This document shows, in pieces, positions 8,039 to 16,584 of a stretch of 53,736 nt of DNA; within the stretch, counting starts at the first letter, position 1; every line of letters starts with the position of its first letter. This DNA comes from an uncultured Zoogloea sp. (GTDB lineage: Bacteria > Pseudomonadota > Gammaproteobacteria > Burkholderiales > Rhodocyclaceae): the NCBI GenBank assembly GCA_937967645.1, contig CALBTT010000074.1, positions 1 to 53,736 on the forward strand, in the 5' to 3' direction. The notes beneath the pieces were generated by a model that saw nothing but the letters and a program-made list of their open reading frames with translations, did no database searches and had not been told where the DNA came from. The position numbers and the translations under genes were made by a program.

Positions 8039-8229
8039 TCAGGGCTGGCGCCTAGCCAGCCAGATCGTGTGAAACCCACAGAGCGGGGCTTCGGGCACGA
8101 CGAAATCGAGCACCTCGAAGCCGGATGTCCTGAGCAGGCTCCGTTAGGCGTCCAGTGCCAGGCTGGCATGGAACAGGGGCTCACCCTCGAACGTACCGCC
8201 CGCCATCTTGCCCTTCGGCCGCATGCCCA
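8039..8229 (-). pseudogene. C-terminal remnant of a SAM-dependent methyltransferase-like gene with in-frame stop
   Basis: One minus-strand frame reads KMAGGTFEGEPLFHASLALD-A, then a TAA, then RSLLRTSGFEVLDFVVPEAP...HTIWLARRQP and a terminal TGA at 8041-8039. The motif pattern (FEGEPLFHASL, a helix with LL..SGFEVLDF, then a final beta strand with TIWLARR) looks like the last strands of class I methyltransferases. The internal TAA lies where such proteins usually have Tyr, so one point mutation would explain it. The N-terminal two thirds are absent, and the remnant abuts the stop codon of the upstream minus-strand gene. Family assignment is from pattern only. Confidence 0.55.
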
Positions 8230-9444
8230 TCACGCCATCGATACCTGGCGGGCCGCCAGGTGGTGGATGATCTGGATCAGTTTGTCTTCGATCTCGTAGC
8301 CTTCGACCGGGTCGGGGCGGAGTTCGGTGAGCAGGTCTTCGACTTCTTCGCGGCGGGCCTTGCCCATGGCTGAGAAGAGCCGGTCCAGGATGGCCTTGTC
8401 GTTGATCACGGGGACGAGCTTGGCGACTTCGTGCAGTTCGAGTCCGTGCAGGGCGTCGCCGAGCAGGCTCTGGCTGATGCACTCCAGGTCGGCCATCGAC
8501 TGGATCTGGTTGGCGGCGAGGCGTCGGCGCCGGGAGAAGTACTCTTTGCCTTTCTCGGTGACGAAGCGCAGCGCGACGGATTTGCGCAGCACGAAGATCT
8601 CGTCGGCGATTTCGTCCTGGGCCAGCTTGCGCAGCAGTACATCGCGATTGACCGCCACCAGTTCGGCGAATTCGTCCAGGTCGATGTGGTCCTGCTCGCT
8701 CTGTACGTGGGCCATGACTTCATGGCTGACTTCCTCGGGCACCTGGCGGGCGCGGGCGACGATGTCTTCGTAGTTGAAGCGCAGATCCTGGTAGCTGTGC
8801 TTGTCGGATTCGACCACGATCATCTTGCCGCCGGCCCAGCGGCTCTGGCGGGTGCCGCCGCCGGACTCGATGCACAGCAGGTTGAGGCGGGCCATCTGTT
8901 TCAGGGTGGCGAGCGCCTGGTCGCCCGAGTGGCCGCAGATCTGGCGGATCTTCTCCAGGACGCGGGCAACCGGCAGGGTGATCTCGGCGCGGCGGTCGTT
9001 CCGTGGGCCGCGGACGTGGCGTTCGCCGGCGGCCATCAGTTCCAGCAGCTGGGCGTAGACCGGGATGACCGGCTGGGTGTGGGCCTGGCGGGCAACGATC
9101 TCGTTGTTGTTCTTCAGCGTGGCGATCAGCGTCCGCAGCAGGTTGCGGATCAGCGCCGGGGTTTCTTCGGCCTGGCGTTTGAGCAGGCGGACGTTGACGA
9201 CCTGGAGTTCGCAGTAGCTGAGGGCGGTGGCGGTGGCGTAGCGGGGGTCGCAGGAGAGCAGCTCCATCTCGCCGAAGGACTGGTTGCGGGTCAGGGTGGC
9301 CAGGACGATCTTGCGTCCGCCGCGGCTGATCGAGAGCTCGACCTTGCCTTCCTTGATGATGTACATCTCCTGCTTGCCGTAGGTGCCCTCCGAGTACAGG
9401 ACTTCGCCGCTGAGAACCTTACGGGTTTCGAGTGTCTGGACCAT
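8230..9444 (-). CDS. Cyclic-nucleotide-binding protein with winged-helix and FliG-like helical region
   Basis: A 404-aa protein. Residues 1-115 form a cNMP-binding beta-roll (EVLYSEGTYGKQEMYIIKEG, then NQSFGEMELLSCDPRYATA). Residues about 145-200 look like a degenerate winged helix (VARVLEKIRQICGHSGDQAL). Residues about 225-395 are helical and contain two related segments, LDEFAELVAV...DVLLRKL and LHEVAKLVPV...AILDRLF, each followed by a charged R-rich helix. That pattern resembles the armadillo repeats of FliG, but this is my reading without a search. It is the third gene after motA- and motB-like genes, 30 nt after the latter. It is much longer than a normal Crp/Fnr regulator, and a non-transcriptional role is possible. 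Confidence 0.7.
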   Translation of the reverse strand: MVQTLETRKVLSGEVLYSEGTYGKQEMYIIKEGKVELSISRGGRKIVLATLTRNQSFGEMELLSCDPRYATATALSYCELQVVNVRLLKRQAEETPALIRNLLRTLIATLKNNNEIVARQAHTQPVIPVYAQLLELMAAGERHVRGPRNDRRAEITLPVARVLEKIRQICGHSGDQALATLKQMARLNLLCIESGGGTRQSRWAGGKMIVVESDKHSYQDLRFNYEDIVARARQVPEEVSHEVMAHVQSEQDHIDLDEFAELVAVNRDVLLRKLAQDEIADEIFVLRKSVALRFVTEKGKEYFSRRRRLAANQIQSMADLECISQSLLGDALHGLELHEVAKLVPVINDKAILDRLFSAMGKARREEVEDLLTELRPDPVEGYEIEDKLIQIIHHLAARQVSMA

Positions 9445-9474
9445 GTTGTGATCTCCTAGGGCAGGCGGGTTGTT

Positions 9475-10170
9475 TCAGGATTGAACCAGGATGGTGACCC
9501 GGCGGTTGCGGGCCCGGGCTTCCGGGCTGTCGCCGAGGGCCGCCGGGACGGTATCGGCGCGACCGACTGCCGACAGCCGGTAGGCGGCGATGCCCTGACC
9601 GATGAAATGGCGGACGACCGCCCCGGCGCGGGCCGAGCTGAGCTCCCAGTTCGAGTCGTACCTGGGGCTGGCGATGGGCTGGCTGTCTGCGTGGCCCTCG
9701 ACCAGGATGCGCTGTGGCTTGTTGCCGAGGGCGGTCGCGATCAGGTCGAGGATCGGCTTGGAGCGTGGGAGCAGTCGGGTGTCGCCGGAGTTGAACAGGA
9801 TGCCGGCGCTGATCTCGATCTCGAGGCCATGGGCGGTGGCGTTCAGACCGATGTCACCGCGTTCCGCCAGGGGCGCCAGTTCAGCCATCAGGCTTGTCAG
9901 TGCCGGCTGTGTGGCCGTGCTGGCGGGCGGGGCGTTGAGGTCCTTGGTCTTCACCAGCTGCAGGGCGTACAGCATCATGAACAGCACCATCAGCAGGGTG
10001 ATGAAGTCGGCATAGGAGAGCAGCCAGCGCTCCGTGCTGTCTTCATCCTGGGTGTCATCGTCGTGCGCGGCGCGAAACCCCGATGGTGCGATGCGCAGCG
10101 CGCTCGCGGGCCGCTCGTCCGCGGCGGTGGGGGGCGGGTGTCCGGGCAGGGCGGTGTCGATGCGGGCCAT
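9475..10170 (-). CDS. MotB/MotD-like stator protein with OmpA-type peptidoglycan-binding domain
   Basis: A 231-aa protein with a cytoplasmic N-terminal tail, then one transmembrane helix around residues 50-70 (LLSYADFITLLMVLFMMLYA) holding the conserved proton-path Asp and plug-side sequence, then a periplasmic OmpA_C domain (LVEGHADSQPI, NWELSSARA, LSAVGRAD, RNRRVTI). It is shorter than flagellar MotB. It pairs with the MotA-like gene upstream (18-nt gap), forming an ion-channel stator unit. Because a cyclic-nucleotide-binding gene rather than other flagellar genes follows, it may be a MotCD-type second stator or a non-flagellar Mot/Tol/Exb-like motor. Confidence 0.85.
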   Translation of the reverse strand: MARIDTALPGHPPPTAADERPASALRIAPSGFRAAHDDDTQDEDSTERWLLSYADFITLLMVLFMMLYALQLVKTKDLNAPPASTATQPALTSLMAELAPLAERGDIGLNATAHGLEIEISAGILFNSGDTRLLPRSKPILDLIATALGNKPQRILVEGHADSQPIASPRYDSNWELSSARAGAVVRHFIGQGIAAYRLSAVGRADTVPAALGDSPEARARNRRVTILVQS

Positions 10171-10188
10171 GGCGGGGTCTCGGGGGGA

Positions 10189-10941
10189 TCAGTGGGCCGT
10201 CTGGCGGATCTCGCCCTGCAGGCGGGTTTCGATGGTGCGCGGGGACTCCTTACGGGAGATCGCCAGGATGCCGTCCAGGTACAGGGTCCGGTAGCGTCGC
10301 TCGTTCTCGATCAGGGCCTTGATCTTTCCGTACAGGGGCAGGAAGGCGATGTTGGCGAAGCCCACCCCATACAGGGTGGAGACAAAGGCCACCGCGATGC
10401 CTTCGCCGAGCGCCATCGGCTCGGCGATGTGGCTGGTCACCTGGATCAGGCCGAGCACGGCGCCGACGATCCCGAAGGTGGGGGCGTAGCCGCCAGCCTG
10501 ATGCCAGATGCGGGCGGCGGCGATCTGCTTGCGCTCATAGGCATCCAGCTCCCGCCGCAGGGCGTCCTCGATGATCGGGGTCGGGTGGCCGCTGGCCAGC
10601 AGTTGCAGGCCGCGCTGTGCAAACTGCCCGATATTGTGGGTCTCCACCGACTCCAGCGCCGGCAGGCCTTCGAGCATGGCCTTGCGGCCCCAGGCGATCA
10701 GGGTGGCCAGGTTGTTCTCGTTGATCGGCTTGGGGCTGTTGAAGACCCAGCCGAGCAGGCGCAGGCCATCGACGAAGCTGCTCCACGAGTTCTGGACCAT
10801 CACCGCGGCCAGCGTGCCACCGAGCACGATCAGCAGCCCCTCGGGCTGGAACAGCAGCGCCAGCTTGCCACCTTCCAGGAAGAAGCCCAGGGCGATGGCG
10901 GCGAGGGCCAGGATCAGGCCGAGGGGAGACATGAAATTCAT
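10189..10941 (-). CDS. MotA/MotC-like stator channel protein
   Basis: A 250-aa MotA/TolQ/ExbB-superfamily membrane protein with four transmembrane segments: two near the N-terminus (GLILALAAIALGFFLEGG and GLLIVLGGTLAAVMV) and two after the cytoplasmic loop (APTFGIVGAVLGLIQV and GIAVAFVSTLYGVGFANIAF). The GIVGAVLGLI helix with the downstream Pro/Thr residues is typical of the ion-conducting pair. It is the first gene of a three-gene minus-strand operon. The long AT-rich divergent region before it probably holds its promoter and that of the adjacent chemoreceptor gene. Confidence 0.87.
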   Translation of the reverse strand: MNFMSPLGLILALAAIALGFFLEGGKLALLFQPEGLLIVLGGTLAAVMVQNSWSSFVDGLRLLGWVFNSPKPINENNLATLIAWGRKAMLEGLPALESVETHNIGQFAQRGLQLLASGHPTPIIEDALRRELDAYERKQIAAARIWHQAGGYAPTFGIVGAVLGLIQVTSHIAEPMALGEGIAVAFVSTLYGVGFANIAFLPLYGKIKALIENERRYRTLYLDGILAISRKESPRTIETRLQGEIRQTAH

Positions 10942-11171
10942 CTAAATCATCAAAAACAACAAAGACGATAAAAATACTATCACCAAATATTGTCGATAGT
11001 TGTTTTTGTTGTTTTGTGCGTTAATTTTTTCTCGGTGCGTCCCGCCCACCGGGATCAACGGGATGTCTGCCAGAAAGGGAGAGCAAAAGAAGGGTGGAGC
11101 CTGGTGCATTGCCATATCAGAAAATTCTAAAATGGCCGTTATTCGATAACCATTCCAATAACGAGGTCATC
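10942..11171. promoter_or_regulatory. AT-rich divergent intergenic region with nested inverted repeats
   Basis: This 230-bp gap separates the motA-like operon (minus) from the chemoreceptor gene (plus). Its first part is much richer in A/T than the surrounding genes. CAAAAACAAC (10951-10960) is the exact reverse complement of GTTGTTTTTG (10999-11008). Nested inside is ACTATC (10975-10980) with GATAGT (10995-11000). The arrangement could be a cruciform or paired regulator sites controlling both directions. No individual -35/-10 pair could be assigned with confidence. Confidence 0.5.
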
Positions 11172-12794
11172 ATGCTTGCCAAACTTTCCTTGAAGGGGCA
11201 GCTGTGGTTGCTCGGCCTGGTCAGCGCACTGGGCGTGGCGGTCGTCGCCATCTCTTCCATCTGGTTTTCCGCGCAGAGCAAGCAGGCCCTGGTGACCTTC
11301 GTGGAGCAGACCGTGGCGCTCAGCCGTGCAGCCAGCCTCACCTACGCCAACGGCCTGCAGACGGGCCAGGCGGTACGCAACATCCTGCTGGATCCTTCCA
11401 ACAAGAAGGCCTTCGACAATCTTGCGGCCGGCCGGGCGCGGTTTGACGAGGACAGTGCCAAGCTGCTGACACTGCTCGAAGCGCGCGGCGACAAGGAGGT
11501 GGCGGCTGGCATCGTCGCGCACATCAAGCAGTGGCAGCCCGTCCAGGCCCAGGTTGTGAGCCTGGTCGGGGAGGGGCGTCTGGCGGAGGCCCAGGCCTTG
11601 CTGGTGAGCCGGGAAACCCCGGCCTGGCGGGTGCTGCGTCAGGCCCTGCTCGACATCATGAAGCACACCGACGAGGAGGCCGAGCGGGAGCGGAGCCAGC
11701 TCGAGGCGCAGCTCGACACCTCCAGCCGACAGGCCGTGGTGCTGAGCCTGGTGGCCGCACTGGTGGTGGGCCTGGTGTGCGTGCTGGTGGCACGCCACGT
11801 ATTCAACGAGGTGGGCGGTGAGCCTGCCAAGGTGGCCGCAGCCCTGAGCGGCATGGCCCGCGGCGATCTCTCGCAGAAGCTGGCGCTGCGTCCCGGGGAT
11901 AGCAGCAGCATCATGGCCGCGATGGACAGCATGCAGGCCCAGATGCGTGAGCTGATCAGCAAGACCCTGGCCAACGCGGACTCGGTGGCGGTCGAGAGCG
12001 AGTCGATACGGGCGGATGCCGAGCGCCTGTCGGGGACCGCGGAGGACCAGAGCGCCTCGGTGGCCGCCATCTCTGCGTCGGTCGAGCAATTGACGGTGAG
12101 CATCGGCGTGATGTCGGACAACGCCCATGAAGCCGGCCAGCTGGCCCTGGCTGCCAAGAGCCTGGCCAGCGAAAGCCTCGGCGTAGTGGGCGCCGCGACG
12201 GACACCATCCAGCAGGTGGCGGAGGGCATGAACGGTGCGGCCGGGACCATGGAAGATCTGGCCCAGCGGGTGGCCAGCATCGACAGCATCGTGGTGACCA
12301 TCCGCGAGATCGCCGATCAGACCAACCTGCTGGCCCTCAACGCCGCCATCGAGGCCGCGCGGGCGGGCGAGCAGGGGCGGGGTTTTGCGGTGGTGGCCGA
12401 CGAGGTGCGCAAGCTGGCGGAACGCACCACGCTGTCCACCCGCGAGATCTCCGGCATCGTGGGTGGGGTACGGGACGCCACCCGGACGGCTCTGGGCTCC
12501 ATGAATACGGCCCGCGACCTGGCGCTTGAAAGTGCCACACACACCGGAGAGGTCCGGAACCGGGTGATGGCCCTGGACGCGTCCTCGGATGCGACCCGCC
12601 AGGCCATCGAGTCGATCGCCACCACGCTGCATGAGCAGACCGCGGCCAGCACCGATATCGCCCAGCGGGTGGACAGCATCGCCGGAGGTGCCGAGCAGGC
12701 CCACAGCGCAGCCGCCGAGTCCAGCCGGCGTGCGGCGGGGCTGGTCGGGCTGTCGCGCACGCTGGCCGACAGCGTGCACCGCTTCCGGGTCTAG
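11172..12794 (+). CDS. Methyl-accepting chemotaxis protein
   Basis: A 540-aa transmembrane chemoreceptor. TM1 is at about residues 11-30 (LWLLGLVSALGVAVVAISSI), a periplasmic helical-bundle sensor of roughly 160 residues follows, and TM2 is near 195-215 (VVLSLVAALVVGLVCVLV). HAMP comes next (VGGEPAKVAAALSGMARGDL). The signalling domain has the highly conserved hairpin tip IADQTNLLALNAAIEAARAG. I chose ATG 11172 because a GAGG site precedes it and TM1 then starts close to the N-terminus; an upstream in-frame ATG at 11094 would add 26 unlikely residues. No CheB/CheR-tethering pentapeptide is visible at the C-terminus. The ligand is unknown. Confidence 0.93.
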   Translation: MLAKLSLKGQLWLLGLVSALGVAVVAISSIWFSAQSKQALVTFVEQTVALSRAASLTYANGLQTGQAVRNILLDPSNKKAFDNLAAGRARFDEDSAKLLTLLEARGDKEVAAGIVAHIKQWQPVQAQVVSLVGEGRLAEAQALLVSRETPAWRVLRQALLDIMKHTDEEAERERSQLEAQLDTSSRQAVVLSLVAALVVGLVCVLVARHVFNEVGGEPAKVAAALSGMARGDLSQKLALRPGDSSSIMAAMDSMQAQMRELISKTLANADSVAVESESIRADAERLSGTAEDQSASVAAISASVEQLTVSIGVMSDNAHEAGQLALAAKSLASESLGVVGAATDTIQQVAEGMNGAAGTMEDLAQRVASIDSIVVTIREIADQTNLLALNAAIEAARAGEQGRGFAVVADEVRKLAERTTLSTREISGIVGGVRDATRTALGSMNTARDLALESATHTGEVRNRVMALDASSDATRQAIESIATTLHEQTAASTDIAQRVDSIAGGAEQAHSAAAESSRRAAGLVGLSRTLADSVHRFRV

Positions 12795-12862
12795 AGGTCG
12801 GCCCGTGGCGTGCCGTGGCCTGTTGTTTGTACCATGTCGATCCACTCCCTGCGGCGGCCCCC

Positions 12863-13774
12863 ATGCATATCGATCTGCGCGATCTGCGCCTGTTCATCCA
12901 TATTGCCGAGAGCAAGAGCCTGACCCGGGCCGCGGAGCGCAGCCATCTGTCGCTGCCAGCGGTCAGCGCGCGGGTCAAGGAGCTGGAGGCCCAGGCCGGT
13001 GTGCGCCTCCTGTATCGGGCGCCACGGGGCGTGGCCCTGACCCCGGCGGGGCAGACCCTGCTGCAGCATGCGCGCAGCATCCTGGCCCAGGTCGAGCACA
13101 TGAAGAGCGACCTGCAGCGCTACGGCGAGGGGGGGCAGGGACACATCCGCCTGTTCGCCAACACCACGGCGATCACCGAGTTCCTGCCCGAGGTGCTGGC
13201 CACCTTTCTGGCCGCCCACCCTCAGGTGGATGTGGACCTGCAGGAGCGCCTGACCGGCGAGATCATCCGCGGCGTGCTCGATGGCACCACCGATCTGGGC
13301 ATCGTCTCCGGCCCGGTCGATGTGGATGGGCTGGACAAGCTGCACTTCAGCACCGACCAGCTGATCCTGGCACTGCCGCCTGGGCATCCTCTGGCGGCGC
13401 GGGAGCGCCTGCGCTTCGCCGAGGCCATGGACTACGACTACATCGGCCTGCATGAGGGGAGCACGCTGGCCACCTTCATGGACGGGCTGATGCAGAAGAC
13501 CCGGCACAAGCTGCACATCCGGGTGCAGGTGAGCAACTTCGAGTCGGTGTGCCGGATGGTCGAGGCCGGGGTGGGGATCGGTATCGTGCCGGCCTCGGCA
13601 GCGCGGCGTCACAGCCACACCATGAAGATCGAGACGCGCCCCCTTGACGAACCCTGGGCCCTGCGCGAGCGTTACCTGCTGACCCGCCGGGGCGACTCGC
13701 TGCCGGCCTTCACCCAGGCCTTGATCGATGCCATCGTGGCCTTTCCCGGGCATCGGGACAGTTGTGGCGGCTGA
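12863..13774 (+). CDS. LysR-family transcriptional regulator
   Basis: A 303-aa protein with an N-terminal LysR winged helix-turn-helix (DLRLFIHIAESKSLTRAAER, then LSLPAVSARVKELE) and a C-terminal periplasmic-binding-like effector domain from about residue 90 (GHIRLFANTTAITEFLPEVL). The start at ATG 12863 gives the family length; an earlier in-frame start at 12815 would add 16 residues without family support. LysR proteins usually control a divergent or nearby gene, but both neighbours here are signalling proteins on the same strand, so the target is unclear. The effector is unknown. Confidence 0.9.
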   Translation: MHIDLRDLRLFIHIAESKSLTRAAERSHLSLPAVSARVKELEAQAGVRLLYRAPRGVALTPAGQTLLQHARSILAQVEHMKSDLQRYGEGGQGHIRLFANTTAITEFLPEVLATFLAAHPQVDVDLQERLTGEIIRGVLDGTTDLGIVSGPVDVDGLDKLHFSTDQLILALPPGHPLAARERLRFAEAMDYDYIGLHEGSTLATFMDGLMQKTRHKLHIRVQVSNFESVCRMVEAGVGIGIVPASAARRHSHTMKIETRPLDEPWALRERYLLTRRGDSLPAFTQALIDAIVAFPGHRDSCGG

Positions 13775-13878
13775 GCCGGCCGGCGGGGAATCTGGCATGC
13801 TCGCGTCTTGGAGGCCTGCTTGCCGGCCGGAATGACGGAAACTGCCGCCCCGGGGCCGGGGGGGCAGGAGGGACAGAG

Positions 13879-16572
13879 TTGTTGAGCCGAAGGGAAGTCT
13901 TGTTGGGGGGCCTGGGATGCCTGGGGCTGGCGCTGGCGCCGGTTCGGGCGGCGCGTGCCGTCGAGGCGGTCAGCGTGCAGCTCAACTGGAAGCATCAGTT
14001 CGAGTTTGCAGCCTTTTATGCCGCGGTGCACCGGGGGTTCTACCGGGACGCCGGGCTGGATGTGAACCTGGTCGAGGGTGGGCCGGGCATCGACGTCGTG
14101 CGCGAAGTGGTGCAGAGGCGGTGCGACTTCGGGGTGGGAACCTCGGCGCTGGTGGTGGATCGGGCCCGTGGCGCACCGGTGGTGGCGCTGGCAATGCTGA
14201 TGCAGCACTCGCCGGTGGCCCTGCTGGCCAGCCGAGCCCAGGGCGTGCAGAGCGTGCACGACCTGGTCGGCAAGCCGGTTTCGGTCGATCCGCACACGCG
14301 CGACGAGGTCGAGGCCTTCCTGCGGGCGTCCGGCCTCCCGCGGGACGGCATCCGCCTGGTGGACCAGACGGACTGGACCCTGGCCACCCTGGAGCGGGGC
14401 GAGGTTGCGGCCAAGTCCGTGTATGCCTCGAATGAGCCCTTCCTGACCCGTGGCCGGGAGCACGCCTTCCTGTTGCTGACGCCCCGCTCGGCGGGCGTTG
14501 ATCTGTTCGGCAACATGTTGTTCACCACCGAGGCCACTCTGGCGCTGAAGCCGGGCATGGTGGATGCCTTCCGCCAGGCCACCCTCCAGGGCATGGTGTA
14601 TGCGCTGGATCACCCCGAGGAGCTGGTCGAACTGATCCTCGAGCACTACAACACCCAGGGCAAATCCCGAGCGCACCTGCTGTTCGAGGCAGGGCAGATC
14701 CGCGAACTGACCCGCCCGGATATCGTCGATCCCGGCTACATGAGTCCGGGGCGCTGGCGGCACGTGGTCGACGTCTATGCGGGCCAGGGCGCGCTGCCCG
14801 AGCACTTCAACCTGGAAGGCTTTCTTTACGACCCCACGCCACGGCAGACGCCGGCCTGGCTGTTCGGGGCCTTGACGGCCTCGCTGGTGGCCTTGTCGGG
14901 TGCCTTGGGCGTGGTGGCCAAGGTGCGCTCGCTCAACCGGGCCCTGAAAGCCCGCGAGGCTGAGTACCGGGAGTTGGTGGATAACGCCAACGCCTTGATC
15001 CTGCGTGTCGCGCCCGATGGCACGGTGACCTATTTCAACGAGCAGGCCGAGGCCTTCTTCGGCTTTAAGGCGGAGGAGATCATCGGACGCAATTTGGTCG
15101 GCACCATCGTGCCGTCGGTGGAGTCCGGATCCGGGCGTGACCTGGTGGCGATGGTGGCGGGCGTGCTGGCGGATCCGGCCAGTGGCGAGATCAACGAGAA
15201 CGAGAACATCACCCGCGATGGTCGGCGGGTGTTCGTGCGTTGGGCCAACCGGGCCATCCGGGGGAGCGAAGGCGAGGTGCTCGGCGTGCTGGGTGTTGGC
15301 CAGGACATCACCGCCCGGCGCCTGATGGAGCAGGAGCTGGCGGCCCACCGCCATCACCTGGAGGCGCAGGTCGCCGCGCGCACCGAGGAACTGGCCCACG
15401 CCAAGGAGGCGGCCGAGGCGGCCAGCCGGGCCAAGACGTCCTTCCTCGCCAACATGAGCCATGAGATCCGCACCCCGCTCAACGCCATCACCGGCACGGC
15501 CCACCTGCTGCGTCGCTCGGGGGTGAGCCTGGAGCAGGGGGAGCGCCTGAACAAGATCGAAACCGCCGGGCAGCACCTGCTGGAGATCATCAACGCCGTA
15601 CTCGATCTGTCGAAGATCGAGGCGGGCAAGCTGACGCTCGAGCAGACCGCGCTCAACGTGGATGCGCTGGTGCATAACGTGGTGGGCATGCTGCATGACC
15701 GGGCGTCGGCCAAGGGCCTGACGGTGCATGTGGATCTGGCGGAGCTGCCGGCATCCCTGTGCGGCGACCCCACCCGCATCCAGCAGGCCTTGCTGAATTT
15801 CGGGACCAACGCCATCAAGTTCACCGTCTCGGGCGGGCGGGTGATCTTGCGCACCCGCGTCGTCGAGGCGGTTGATGACAGTGTGCTGGTGCGTTTCGAG
15901 GTGGAGGACACGGGCATCGGCATTCCGCCCGACAAGCTCGGGCAGATCTTCCGGGCCTTCGAGCAGGCCGATACCTCCACCACCCGGGAATATGGCGGTA
16001 CCGGTCTGGGCCTGACCATCACCCGCAAGCTGGCCGATCTGATGGGCGGCATGACCGGGGTGAGCAGTGAGCTCGGGCGGGGCAGCACCTTCTGGTTCAC
16101 CGCCCGGCTGCATCGTGGTGAGTGTGCGGAGCCCCACGCCGAAGGGATCAGCGGCGAGGAGGCCGAGCGCAGCCTGGCCGAGCGTCACGCCGGGCAGCGC
16201 ATCCTGCTGGTGGAGGATGAGGAGATCAACCGCGACATCGCCGTGGAGATGCTGGCCGAGACGGGACTCCTCATCGATATGGCCCGGGATGGCGTCGAGG
16301 CCCTGGAGCGGGTGGGCGAGACGGACTACAGCCTGATCCTGATGGACATGCAGATGCCGCGCATGGACGGCCTGGAGGCGACCCGCCGGATCCGCGCCCT
16401 GCCTGGGCTGGCCAGGACACCCATTGTGGCGATGACCGCCAATGCTTTCGCCGAAGACAGGGCCCGCTGCTTTGCCGCCGGCATGGATGACTTCGTGCCC
16501 AAGCCGGTCGAGCCGGAGATACTGTTCCGCGCCGTGCTGCGCGGCCTGGAGCGCCGCGCAACCGTGCGCTGA
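13879..16572 (+). CDS. Hybrid sensor kinase with exported NMT1/THI5-like sensor, PAS, HisKA, HATPase and receiver
   Basis: About 897 aa. The likely start is TTG 13879, preceded by AGGAGGG (13866-13872), and gives a Tat-type leader (SRREVLLGG). Residues about 28-310 form an NMT1/THI5-type substrate-binding domain (VQLNWKHQFEFAAFYAAVHR). A TM helix at about 324-347 follows, then a PAS domain from about 360 (FNEQAEAFFGFKAEEIIG), HisKA with His528 (NMSHEIRTPLN), HATPase (DTGIGIPPDKLGQIF; GGTGLGLTI) and a REC domain with Asp823 (LILMDMQMPRMDG). It probably senses a small periplasmic ligand directly. No HPt domain or partner regulator lies next to it. An upstream ATG at 13762 would overlap lysR and give no signal peptide at the N-terminus. 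Confidence 0.9.
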   Translation: MLSRREVLLGGLGCLGLALAPVRAARAVEAVSVQLNWKHQFEFAAFYAAVHRGFYRDAGLDVNLVEGGPGIDVVREVVQRRCDFGVGTSALVVDRARGAPVVALAMLMQHSPVALLASRAQGVQSVHDLVGKPVSVDPHTRDEVEAFLRASGLPRDGIRLVDQTDWTLATLERGEVAAKSVYASNEPFLTRGREHAFLLLTPRSAGVDLFGNMLFTTEATLALKPGMVDAFRQATLQGMVYALDHPEELVELILEHYNTQGKSRAHLLFEAGQIRELTRPDIVDPGYMSPGRWRHVVDVYAGQGALPEHFNLEGFLYDPTPRQTPAWLFGALTASLVALSGALGVVAKVRSLNRALKAREAEYRELVDNANALILRVAPDGTVTYFNEQAEAFFGFKAEEIIGRNLVGTIVPSVESGSGRDLVAMVAGVLADPASGEINENENITRDGRRVFVRWANRAIRGSEGEVLGVLGVGQDITARRLMEQELAAHRHHLEAQVAARTEELAHAKEAAEAASRAKTSFLANMSHEIRTPLNAITGTAHLLRRSGVSLEQGERLNKIETAGQHLLEIINAVLDLSKIEAGKLTLEQTALNVDALVHNVVGMLHDRASAKGLTVHVDLAELPASLCGDPTRIQQALLNFGTNAIKFTVSGGRVILRTRVVEAVDDSVLVRFEVEDTGIGIPPDKLGQIFRAFEQADTSTTREYGGTGLGLTITRKLADLMGGMTGVSSELGRGSTFWFTARLHRGECAEPHAEGISGEEAERSLAERHAGQRILLVEDEEINRDIAVEMLAETGLLIDMARDGVEALERVGETDYSLILMDMQMPRMDGLEATRRIRALPGLARTPIVAMTANAFAEDRARCFAAGMDDFVPKPVEPEILFRAVLRGLERRATVR

Positions 16573-16584
16573 AGTGGCGGCGGG

